Assembly: GCA_050084515.1 (NCBI GenBank)
Contig: CM114274.1
Span: 11,532,001 to 11,596,000, forward strand
Reading direction: 5' to 3'
Source: Blasia pusilla
Lineage: Eukaryota; Marchantiophyta; Marchantiopsida; Blasiales
DNA length: 64,000 nucleotides
The position numbers and the translations under genes were made by a program. The notes beneath the pieces were generated by a model. That model was not told the DNA's origin. It searched no databases and saw only the letters and a program-made list of their open reading frames with translations. Below, in pieces: positions 31,751-41,690 of this stretch (the stretch's first letter is position 1; every line of letters starts with the position of its first letter).

Positions 31751-32406
31751 TCATGCGGCTACCATGACACTCCTCTCCATAGAAATTTCAAGAACGGGAG
31801 TATCCTCTGCATGGACATGTCTCTCAATCAAATCACTAGGCCAAGTGATGGTGCTGCTAAAGGCTACTAAGGTCACCATCTCTCTTGGCCGGCGCTTGAT
31901 CACTACACCTATGAATCGAACAGGTAATGAGCTAAGGCGCCCATCACCTGATTGCCATCCTGGTCTGTAGGACGCTGACTCCTTCCAGTAATCCAGGGAA
32001 AATCCCATCGGGTACAACACTGCTCCACCAACCAAGACGTCGTAGGACTCTGCATCAATCACTATCGCCTTGGCTCGCACCACGGACTCATCTATAGGAT
32101 GTGCCGGGCGATCCTCACCACGACCTCCTGTCGGGTGATATACTATGTGGTACTCGCTCCATCCAAGGATTTCTGTATCCGGAATGGACAATGCTCCACA
32201 TCGGCTCTCGTCAAGCCCAATCCTCTGAATGACGCTTTCCCCAACATCAGGGGCTGCGCTCTTGAATCCAACAAGACGCGCTGCGGACTAAAAGCTCTAC
32301 CTCGTAGACTCACCAACTGGAAGACCTCTCCCCAATTATCCAGCAAAACAACACCAAGAGAAGCCATGACACGCTCGATTGCTGGTCTAGCATGCATCTC
32401 CGCCAT
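31751..32406 (-). pseudogene. Aspartic protease region, family B
   Basis: The frame 32406-32143 reads VVLLDNWGEVFQLVSL then RVLLDSRAQPLMLGKASF; the parallel copy at 44645 has LLDSGAQLLMLAKAAF. DSGA is the retropepsin active-site motif, and here Gly is replaced by Arg, which should inactivate it. The following frame (32191-31751) continues with YDVLVGGAVLYPMGFSLDYW and PVRFIGVVIKR, the usual downstream flap region. The protease would cleave Gag-Pol. Confidence 0.85.
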
Positions 32407-33146
32407 CCTAGCAACCGCAGCCTACCATGAATCTGACGTGGACGGCCCGAGCATAAGCTCCAAGGGCAGGTCCATCACCTCCTCTACAATCACCTCTGAA
32501 CGTGATGCAAGAACTCCAACTCCACGCTCACAGAGCGTCGCGGCCAGTCAAAAAACCTCGGCGGGCGTACCTCCCAATGTCATAACATCGAAAGCAAAAA
32601 ACAAAGGAGCGCAATACACAATAGTGGCCGCCCCTAACAACGTGCTCGACACATGCTCTTCCTGAGCATCAACAATAGGAGTCGTCGCACTCACTTCTCC
32701 CATCGCCCTCCATGCGTGCACACCAACAACATCACCAACTCTCTAAGAACTCTATTCAGGACCCATTGATGGGGTCCTCATTGCCTCGGACAACGTAGAA
32801 GACTGAGGAAGCCTGGTCTCTTTCCCGACTTCCCCTCGCTGTGGATCCAACTCTTCTGTTGCTCCACGCGTAACAACTACGACGGCCTCCATCTGGGCAA
32901 CCCCTCACATCCAACCAGGATCCTCCATATCTCTGGCGGCTCCATAAGACATCGATGCCACAGATCCGGCATTGGGTAACCTCAATGCCATAGCAGCAAT
33001 CGGTTGCTATAGCTGCTATATCTGAGCAGCCATCCCAGCCTCACGCTCGACGTCTCCCTCGATGCGTCTAGGTGGTGGGACTCTACCTCCTCCACGGGAA
33101 ACTCCACCACCCCCTCGGGCGAATCCAACTCCTCGTCCCCCAACGG
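32407..33146 (-). pseudogene. gag C-terminal part of family B, downstream of the nested insertion
   Basis: Continues the reading broken at 40365. Just inside the border the - strand encodes a Gly/Arg-rich stretch (GRGVGFARGGGGVSRGGGR). Sequence colinear with the + strand copy at 26130-26648 follows. The 5 bases AACGG at 33142-33146 are one side of the target duplication of the nested element. Many stops. Confidence 0.78.
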
Positions 33147-34146
33147 TGTCGTGCGCCTACTCTCCTTGAACGTTAATCTTGTTTGTTGCGGAAGCGTGCG
33201 TTCAGTAGGTCACGCTCTCAACGCTGATCTGCATCCAAACACGCACTTTGGTTAGTCGGGTCTTGGATCAATCAGCGGGATTACTTTCGAGTTCTCGTCT
33301 CGGACTCTCTTCAAGCTCAACCTTCCTAGTTTCGCGGTTTCCAACACGGGCAAGTCTCAAAGACTTGGGGATGGACTTTCTGGTCGGTTCGGGAACCTGA
33401 AAACGGCGTTTCGCGCCTAGCGGTTCCAATCTGTCCGATGAACATCCAATGAGTTCCTCACCAAGACTCGCACGAAGTGAATCTCGGGTTGGAATCAAGT
33501 GTGGCATAAAGTCCACTCCTTGGATCAGGTTTGGTTTGGGTTTCGCGTAAACTCCGTTTCATCCGTGCCTCAAACGCCGTTTGGCGCCCAAAGTGGGGTT
33601 TCGTTTCCGAGACATCTCAGAGAAGGTACTCCCCTTACTAGTACTTCTGGGGATCTCCGGGGCCCCCTACATTTAGGAAAGACACCGGGCCTCAATTGGC
33701 CCTCAACCCGATTGCTCTCTGAATCGTTTTCGGCCAATATCTCAGCCTGTACTTATGCTTTTGCTGAGATCTTTGGTGCGTTGGAAGCGTCTCAAGATCA
33801 GATTTCCAACGCGCCCTTACTTGTCCCGAACGCATCTCGGAGCTCAACGTTATGGTCCTAAACACAGTCAGATTCTCCCAAACGCTAGCCGTGTTCCAAA
33901 TGGTTCTCACCTCCTTGGCAACCAACCTCCGAGACTCAACTCATCTCAAGTCTCGGCTCGCGTTTGGTCTAGGTTTCTGGTCGCGACCACTAACGCATGA
34001 AACGCACAACTTTGTTCCACGTTTGCGTCTCTTAGACTTTTCCAAGAGACTCTTCCAAACGCTCTCCAAAGCGCAAACCTCGCGGCGTGAGTTCCTTTGA
34101 GTTCGCATGGCGTATTTGGTGTTGTTTGGTTATGAGGGTCGCGACA
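33147..34146 (-). repeat. 3' LTR of copy A2
   Basis: Exactly 1,000 bp. On + it starts TGTCGTGCGCC and ends GGTCGCGACA. Preceded by the target duplication. The adjacent 34147-34164 is the polypurine tract in reverse (CTCACCCTCCTTAG). Confidence 0.95.
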
Positions 34147-34850
34147 CTCACCCTCCTTAGAAGGTTGATGTCTCATCAACGCAAACCTTATTGATGTTAA
34201 GTTCGGGAATCGACCCTTAACAGGGAATCGTTCGTAGCTAACCCGCCAATTCCTTTTTGGCTTAAGTCTTAGGTTTGTCGCTAAAGACTTAGACTTATTA
34301 GCCGCTTTCGATGAGCCTAGACTAGTTTACGCCAAACTAATCTAACTATCAAAATAAGCTCACTAAGTCTGCAACCTAACACTTCACTCACTATTTGTAA
34401 ACAACCCTTTGTCTACCTAGCCAACTCAGACTACTTTTGGGTCACTGTATTCCACCTAGGCGCGTCACTAAGTTCAGTCATGAAACATGAATGAGATCAC
34501 CACAAACCCCAAGACAGACTCATCGCCTCGCCGACGTTAGGGCGAGCCCAAATGCTAGTACTTCAACACTTGGTCCCGATCTAGATGCCTTACAATACAA
34601 GCTCTCACCTCAAATACTCATTGTTTGGTCTCCTTGACTTACATCCTAAGCATATGAAGAACTACTCATTGCCTTGCACAAACCAAACTCAAAATTACAA
34701 TACAAGCATCGAATCTCCAAATCCATGTCTTCTTTATTGCAACAACTAAACCTTTCTAGTTACAACGGGTTATCGGCCCAAGCTTTCCGGTCAAGTTATG
34801 TCCATTGCTTCACCATGTACTAACGCACGTGCCTTTCTTGCATCCATCTC
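34147..34850 (-). other. 3' untranslated region and polypurine tract of copy A2
   Basis: Colinear in reverse with 2369-3061 of copy A1. No open frame. Confidence 0.8.
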
Positions 34851-34853
34851 AAG

Positions 34854-35160
34854 TCAAATGCTTCTTGCGCATGTTCTAGATCCGCCTCCCGCAATCCAAG
34901 TCGCCTCTTTCACATGATAGCCTTTCCACTTGACCAAGTAAGATTTGGCGGGCCCTACGTCTGAACGCAGAATAGTCTCAACCTCGAACTCTGGTTCCTC
35001 ATTTCTGATGACCGGTTGTGGTCTCAACATCCTCCTTCGCTCCGACGCACATTGTCTTGAAGATACCTCTTCAATAATGACACATGGAAAGTCGGGTGAA
35101 TCTTGAACTCGTTTAGCCAACGTGTACACATCCTCAAACGGCTTTTTTGCCTTGATCACA
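34854..35160 (-). pseudogene. Integrase C-terminus with chromodomain, copy A2
   Basis: Reads FEVETILRSDVGPAKSYLVK then WKGYHVKEATWIAGG on the - strand, the same chromodomain as 2099-2368. A small change at 34950 alters the RSRRRATKYE loop, and the end is frame-shifted. Function as in copy A1: recognition of methylated histone tails for targeted insertion, by analogy with the family. Confidence 0.88.
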
Positions 35161-36110
35161 TACGGTCCAAAGATACTTCCGACAATTTCGCAGACAATTT
35201 TTTCGGAAGAGTGAGATTCTTAACACTCAACCACACTTGTTCCCCAACTTGAAACTCACATGCCGACTTTTGTTAGCATGCTTTACGTACCTTAGTTGAG
35301 CCTTGGCGAGACTTTCTCTCGCTTGCTCTTGTCGTTCCTTCATTTCCACTAACAAACATTCCGCCGTTGCTTGACGAGTGTGTGTCGATGTATTGCCCTT
35401 CAAAGAGCTAAGTCAAGAGGCCCTTCGGTTCTCTTTGATACTAAGAAACGGAGATTCTCCCAGGTTGAATGCTTAGTCGAGTTGTAACAATACTCAGCCA
35501 TACTTAACCACTTGGCCCAATCTCTTTGGTCCGCACTCACGTAATTCCGTAAGTATTGGTTTACGACCGAGTTTATTTTTTCCGTTTGCCCATCCGTTTG
35601 AGGATGGAAGGTCGCACTAAAGCTGAGTTTGGTCCGAACCTCCTGAATAGATGTTTCCAAAGGCACTGGTAAACTTCGGATCCCGATCGGACACAATGCT
35701 CCTAGGCAACGTGCGCACGCCACCAACCATCCAGAATAGTCGGGAAGTCGCGAGGCGTCGCAGACTCTCTCGGCACAAACCTCCCAACTTGCTAAACCGA
35801 TCAACTATCACAAGTATATGATTCGGAAGACTCGTGAATGAAATCCATGCTAATGCTTTGCAAGGGTCCCTCCGGATTGGCAAAGGATGAAGTAAACCTT
35901 GTTTCTTCGATAAGACACGAGTTCGGCCTGGCAGTCACGCATGTTTTCACATATTGAGCAACATCTTCCTTCATGTTGGGCCAGAAGAACCTCTTAGACA
36001 AAACAGCAAGAGTGGATTTCTCCCCTTTGTGTCCCGCTAAAGGTCCATCATGACATTCCACAAACACCTTGGTTCAGAATTTGCCTTGGCCTACATAGAT
36101 CTGCCTTTAA
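35161..36110 (-). pseudogene. Integrase, copy A2
   Basis: Zinc module FVECHDGPLAGHKG and KRFFWPNMKEDVAQYVKTCV (35935-36067). The second Cys pair is damaged by a shift (CVTARPN where copy A1 has CVTCQAN). Core: SMDFIHESSE (first Asp, shifted), SIVSDRDPKF (second Asp, about 35680) and HPQTDGQTEKINSVVNQYL. The two copies carry different lesions, so each decayed independently. Confidence 0.87.
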
Positions 36111-36292
36111 ACCTTAGCAAGCCATGTCTCAAACTCAGATTGGCCACCTTTTCGCCCCGCTTTAACTTCCCAAGGTACTCCTCGCTTGCTCATCCTTCAT
36201 GTATCCTTCACTAATCCTTCTTTCCTTCTGTTTCATTAGGGAACATTGCTCTCAACACTCGTGTCGCCGATGGCATGTGTTCATCCTGCGAC

Positions 36293-36890
36293 TTAACGAT
36301 GGAATGACATTGTCTTTCCCGGCTTGTGGATTAGCTCCACATTCATCAACGCATAAGGTATCATGCCACCGGTTGTTTTGGCGCCACGCGATCCTCGGGT
36401 CTCAAAATACTTGAGCGATATGTTATCGGTGAATACTCGAGTCTGTGAAGTCCCAAATAGTGACGCCACTTCCTCAAGCAATGAACCACCGCGAAACAAC
36501 TCTTTCTCATGAGTAGGCCATCTCCTTTCGTGTCGGTCAGCTTCTTGCTTTCGTATGCTGAGTCTCCCTTTTTGCACCAACATTCCTGCAATCGCTAAAT
36601 CACTAGCATCCGTGGTGTGCACCTAACGGTTGTTCAAACTCCGCGCCAGAATCGGTTTCTGCGAGGATCTCTTTGACTCGATTGAACGCTTTATCCACTT
36701 CCTCGGTCCATGTAGTATTGGCAAACTTTGCGGTCCAATCCGTGAGAGGTTTCACTATGCCCGAAAAATTCTTCACGTATGTCCGTAAAATCCGACCTCT
36801 CGATGAACCTTCGCATCCCTTCACCGTGGAAGGCGGTTCCCATTCGCAATCGCGCTCACCTTTTCCATGTCTGGACTCACTCCATCCCAT
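36293..36890 (-). pseudogene. RNase H and RT connection, copy A2
   Basis: LTDWTAKFANTTWTEEVDKA at about 36690-36755 is the RT-RNase H connection. HTTDASDLAIAGMLVQKG carries the TDAS motif. TRVFTDNISLKYFETRG is the later block. Frames change near 36620 and 36360. Confidence 0.85.
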
Positions 36891-37500
36891 CTGACCACAT
36901 GTCCCAAGAACTTGATCTTCGTCAAACCGAACTCACTCTTATCCGCATTCGCATACATTTTGTTCGCCTAAGTTTCTCAAACACCGTCTTCAAATGTCGA
37001 GCGTGCTCCTCTAGTGTTTTGAATAGATGAGTATGTCATCTATATAGATGATCACAAACTCATCCGTCTCCTTGTGAAAGATGGAGTTCATCAAAGTGGT
37101 AAACGCCGGAGGCGCATTACAAAGACCGAAGGCATTACTACAAACTCAACGAACTGTATCTCGCCCCTATGGCGGTCTTCTCTACATCGCTTCGGCAATC
37201 CGAATCTGATAATATCCTGATTTCAGGTCAATCCGGCTGAAATACTTGGCACCGACAATCGATCAAAGAGGTCATCCATCCTCGGTAGAGGATAGTTATT
37301 CTCACCGCCACTTTATTCAGCGCCTCGATAATCAACAGAGTCTCAACTTCCCATCCTTCTTCTTGACAAAGAGGACGGGCGCCCCATAAGGTGACTTGCT
37401 CGTTCGGATGTAACCCTCTCTAGGAGTTCACCCAACTGTTTCTTCAACTCAGCAAGTTCCTCTTGATTCAACCTATATGGTGCCTTTGAAGGTGGTTGAG
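36891..37500 (-). pseudogene. Reverse transcriptase, copy A2
   Basis: The catalytic YIDD is encoded by the complement of 37035-37046. Upstream blocks readable in shifted frames are [35 protein letters not shown] and a DGKLR block, the usual start of chromovirus RT. Frequent single-base deletions destroy the frame. Confidence 0.83.
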
Positions 37501-38275
37501 ATCCGTATCACCTCAATCTTATGATCAACCGCCTATGTGGTGGGGTCGGAAGCTCCTTAGTCAACACATCTTCAAATTCTTTCACAACTCTCTTGAGTGT
37601 TTCAGGGATCTCCTTGAAGCTGAGTTCTGATCTCTGCATCTTGCGCTTGCATCATCCTCTACGTCTCATCAAGCAAAGGAATCCTTCCTCTAACTCGCCA
37701 AACTCGTCCTCGTGATGGCGTTCACCAACCCGTCTTTCTAGGCACCTCACGAACCAATCTGGACGTCCGTCCGTTTGCCGTTAACCAAGACGCTTAACCT
37801 CAAAGGTCTCCGCCTCAGTTCCACCTCATACGCATCCAAGAACGTGTTCCCAAGACTCGTCGATTCCGTCCATCTCGCAAATCAGAAAATTCTCTTTCAA
37901 CTCAAACACTCCGCATCTCACAACTAGCCCTAAAACCAGATCCCGATGTCGGTGGGATTTTTTCCTCCCGCGAATCCTACCCTAATGGGTTCATCCGCTT
38001 TGGTGGTTGGCAATCCCAACGTTTTACGATTCTCGGACTCAAGAATGAGTGCGGGCACTGTATCAACGAGCAACATCACATCGCGATTAGCGATCTTGGA
38101 TCCTAGGTAAACCAAATTGGGCGTTCTCTTGGTGACTTGTAGAGATGTATCTAGATCTCCCTCCGATAAATGCTTAGCGGCAAACGCAATCATACTCGGT
38201 TTACTAACCTTAGGCCTCACACATTCCTTAGCCATATGCCCGGTTCGCCACAATTATAACAAATCACTTTGGCAT
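37501..38275 (-). pseudogene. Protease and Gag zinc knuckle, copy A2
   Basis: The frame 38253-37930 reads GHMAKECVRPK (second half of the CCHC knuckle), then VYLGSKIANRDVMLLVDT, where the protease active site (DTG-like) should stand; here Val follows DT. The first half of the knuckle, CYNCGEPG, is encoded just upstream (about 38235-38265) in another frame, so a one-base deletion splits CX2CX4HX4C. The knuckle would bind genomic RNA. Confidence 0.8.
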
Positions 38276-39344
38276 TCGTTGACTTCAGAACGGCGGCCCC
38301 TTCGGCCGCGTTGAGTTCCTCGTTGCTACCAAGTAGAGACCCTCCGTGGTCGCGCTCACCCCCATTCCAAACCCTCTTGGATGTCCTTTATTCTCTCAGA
38401 ATTTAGAAAAACTTTTTGTCTCAAAGGGTTTGGTGTTGGACCTCATCGTCCCCAATCCGCCGGCTAGTCTCAAGAGGTCCGCGTGACGTCTCGGGATGTG
38501 AGGCATACGAAAGAGAGCCTTCGGCACTCGGTTTGAGCCCACTTAGGAAGATCACCTTTTAGTATGTTCGTCGTGGAAAGTGCACTCTGAGCGCACTAAA
38601 CTCTCGCACATAAGCACCAAGTGATCCACTCCAACCTCACCACCTCCATGCCATCGGTACTCGATATTCGGAGTGAATCGGTTCCCAATCAACTCCTTGA
38701 AATCTTCCCAACTCAACGCGTTTTCCCACGACCTAGATGTTCTTTGCGGTGAGCCGTCCACCAATGGAGAGCGTGATCCTTCAGAAACGTGACCGCTTCA
38801 AATCACCTTGTCTTGTTCATCGCCTTTTGCGCCGAAATAGAGTTCGAGTTCCGTTAGAAACTCGCTCACTTTCGAGAACGCCCCATTCTCGTGAATGGCG
38901 TTGGCAAATTAGTCTTACAAAGCTTCTTGCGAACTAGAGGCTCCATTTGACTTGAATTCCGAGATCACCTTGCTCTGTTCACCATCCGGTCCGCCATCAC
39001 CTTCATCACTCCCATCATTTGGGCATAAAAGGCCGGTCGTTTAAGTTTGGACCCGAAGGTCCCGCGGAAAGATTTTCGGTTGGAACATCCTCATGTCGGA
39101 CTCGCACTTCGAGTCGCAAATTCCACCTCCGGCTCGGTCCGTCATTGATTCGTCTCTTGGCTTTTTGCTTTGACTCGCGGTTTCCTCGGTTCTTCGCCCT
39201 GGTCGCCATCCGCAGTCGCCGCTTTTCTCAGATCTCCTCCCGCCTCTTGCATTCCTCCTCGGCGTCGCGGTCTTCCGGCTACCTTGAGTTCTCCCCAAAC
39301 GCCCAGATCTTCAACGACCCCAAGTTCACGCTCATCAAGGAATT
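38276..39344 (-). pseudogene. gag capsid region and leader, copy A2
   Basis: Reads LSWEDFKELIGNRFTPNIEY (38660-38730 region), a typical Ty3/gypsy capsid block. Upstream is an Arg-rich N-terminus near 39050-39290. Frames are broken. The 5' leader reaches the primer-binding site at 39355. Confidence 0.7.
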
Positions 39345-39355
39345 GCTCGATACCA
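39345..39355 (-). promoter_or_regulatory. Primer-binding site, initiator-Met tRNA type
   Basis: On - TGGTATCGAGC lies directly after the 5' LTR (one base gap). It matches the common plant PBS TGGTATCAGAGC, complementary to the 3' end of initiator methionyl tRNA, with one missing A. Confidence 0.8.
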
Positions 39356-39356
39356 C

Positions 39357-40364
39357 GGTCGTGGCGCCTACTCTCCTTGAACGTTAATCTTGTTTGTTGC
39401 GAAGCGCGCGTCGTTGAGAGGTCACGCTCTCAACGCTGATCTGCATCCAAACACGCACCGGTTAGTCGGGTCTTGGATCAATCAGTGGATTACTTTCCGA
39501 GTTCTCGCCTCGGACTCTCTTCAAGCTCAACCTTCCTAGTTTCGCGGTTTCCAACACGGGCAAGTCTCGAAAGACTTGGGAGACTTTCGGTCGGTTCAGA
39601 ACTGAAACGGCGTTTACCGCGCTTAGCGGTTCCAATCTGTCCGATGAACATCCAATGAGTTCCTCACCAAGACTCGCCAAGTGAATCTGGTTGGAATCCA
39701 AGTGTGGCGCACAAAGTCCACTCCCTTGGATCAGGTTTGTTTGGTTTCGCCAAACTCCCGTTTCATCCTGTGCTCTCAAACGCCGTTTGGCGCCCAAAGT
39801 GGGGTTTCGTTTTCGAGACATCTCAGAGAAGGTACTCCCTTACTAGTACTTCTGGGGATCTCCGGGGCCCCTACATTTAGGAAAGACACCGGGCCCCTCC
39901 AATTGGCCCTCAACCCGATTGCTCTCTGAATCGTTTTCGGCCAATATCTCAGCCTGTACTTATGCGTTTGCTGAGATCTTTGGTGCGTTGAAGCGTCTCA
40001 AGATCAGCTTTCCAACGCGCCCTTACTTGTCCCGAACGCATCTCGGAGCTCAACGTTATGGTCCTAAACACAGTCAGATTCTCCCAAACGCTAGCCGTGT
40101 TCCAAATCTGGTTCTCACCTCCTTGGCAACCAACCTCCGAGACTCAACTCATCTCAAGTCTCGGCTCGCGTTTGTCTAGGTTTCCTGGTCGCGACCACTA
40201 ACGCATGAAACGCACAACTTTGTTCCACGTTTCGTCTCTTAGACTTTTCAAGAGACTCTTCCAAACGCTCTCCAAAGCGCCAAACCTCGCGGCGTGAGTT
40301 CCTTTGAGTTCTGATGTTTCGCTTGGCGCGTATTTGGTGTTGTTTGGTTATGAGGGTCGCGACA
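39357..40364 (-). repeat. 5' LTR of copy A2
   Basis: About 1,008 bp, colinear with 33147-34146 with only small indels and substitutions. The inner terminal base is changed (GGTCG instead of TGTCG). The outer end is followed by target duplication AACGG. Confidence 0.94.
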
Positions 40365-41690
40365 AACGGGACCACTTGGTGCAGGACCTCTAGGCCCACC
40401 CGGACGACCAACTCACTCTGGTGCCCTCTCTAGCCCTCGGTCCGGACGTAACTCAGGGTGCAAGCTGAAACACTTGGTGCGTGTGTGATTGTACCTCTGA
40501 AAATAGTCACACTGATAACCTCCTGGTGCAACACCATCTCCTTCTCCATGCTGAGGCACGCGACCATGACCCTGACAAGTGCAATCACGCAGAGGATGAG
40601 CTCCACCACATGACCAAGTAATCGGAGGCGGCTATTTTTGAGCCGCAGGTCTCTATGGCACGGCCTCCTGGTATCCTCCCTGGGCTCATGGTGCCACAAA
40701 CCTATCTCGAAATCCACGTTGCCGCATTGGTGGTGCAGGGACTCGTGACTGCTCTCGCCCAGAACCCATAGTGGCTACGATCTCCTCCCCCATGTTGCGC
40801 TCAATGTTCTCAGCGGTCCTAAAAACATCTCTCAACGTAGGGGAGGTGTTCATAAGAATCACGCCCTCCCGCACATGTGTCCACAAGGTATGATCGAGCA
40901 TTGCTTACCATGATTGGATAGCATGAGCCTCTATCACCCCCTAAGTGACGTTAATCAATCGGCGCAAGCGGGTGTAGGCCTCACGCAAACTCTCACCCGG
41001 GCGCCTCTAGAAGTCTTGGATGCTCCGCAACTTCTCCGTCCATACCCCAGGTAGCTCACCCTCAACTCAGTGAAGAACTCAACCACGGGGTTGAACCTGG
41101 GACAAACTTGACTAGATGATGCAACTGCTCCAATGCGAGTCACACCTCTTACAACATCAGTGGTGGAGGAACCCTCTCCTAATTCCTCCTCCTCATCTAG
41201 AAACGGCTCACTCCATGACACATAGTGTGGGCCATAGTAGAGTCTCCAGTCCTCAATCTCATGGGCATATCTTTGCGAGAACTCATGGTAATCGTGCATG
41301 GGTACCCCCTCTAAATGATGGAACATTCCGTTCCATGCTATAAATGGGTTGAACTCTCTGGAGTTCCTAGCCCGCTGTGAGTCACACCAACTCCTAAACT
41401 CCCCAATGAAGTCATGTAACTCTATAGTGCCTATAACACCCGAAAACCTATGCGGTCCTCTATCCCGGTCGTCCATCTCGTATGCCCAATTGGTAGGACC
41501 ACTCAATATGTGCGGTGGATCACTAGCACACACCTCCATACTCTCCTCCTCTTTTGAAGATGACACAGAAGGAGATCGAGGTGGTCTCTCACGTGGAGAC
41601 TCTCGAAACCTCACGCCATTCCGTGTAAAACCTCTAGGGTTACTCTCGGGTCCATCACCTCGCCTCTCAAAGTCCCGAAAGGACGCCGTG
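40365..41690 (-). pseudogene. gag N-terminal and capsid part of family B
   Basis: The frame 41614-40955 opens with Arg/Pro/Ser-rich residues (RFRESPRERPPRSPSVSSSK), then an acidic segment, then a capsid-like region with PHRFSGVIGTIELHDFIGEF, RSWCDSQRARNSREF and DYHEFSQRYAHEIEDWRLYY. Further frames continue with ERNMGEEIVATMG and a zinc-knuckle-like SCGGAHPLRDC (about 40600). Its first Cys appears lost. The reading then enters a Gly/Arg-rich stretch, where the family A element has inserted. Confidence 0.8.

Larger units (their letters stand above)
33147..40364 (-). mobile_element. Full-length Ty3/gypsy chromovirus, family A copy A2
   Basis: 7,218 bp with LTRs at both ends, flanked by a perfect 5-bp target duplication AACGG (33142-33146 and 40365-40369). 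On - the order is LTR, primer-binding site, gag with zinc knuckle, protease, RT, RNase H, integrase, chromodomain, polypurine tract, LTR. Coding frames contain many one-base deletions, so it is not autonomous. It inserted into the Gly/Arg-rich part of family B gag and is therefore younger than that element. Confidence 0.95.

Noticed and set aside
31521-32665. Long + strand frames (149 and 188 codons)
   Set aside because: They lie antisense to the family B protease and gag, which match known families on the - strand.
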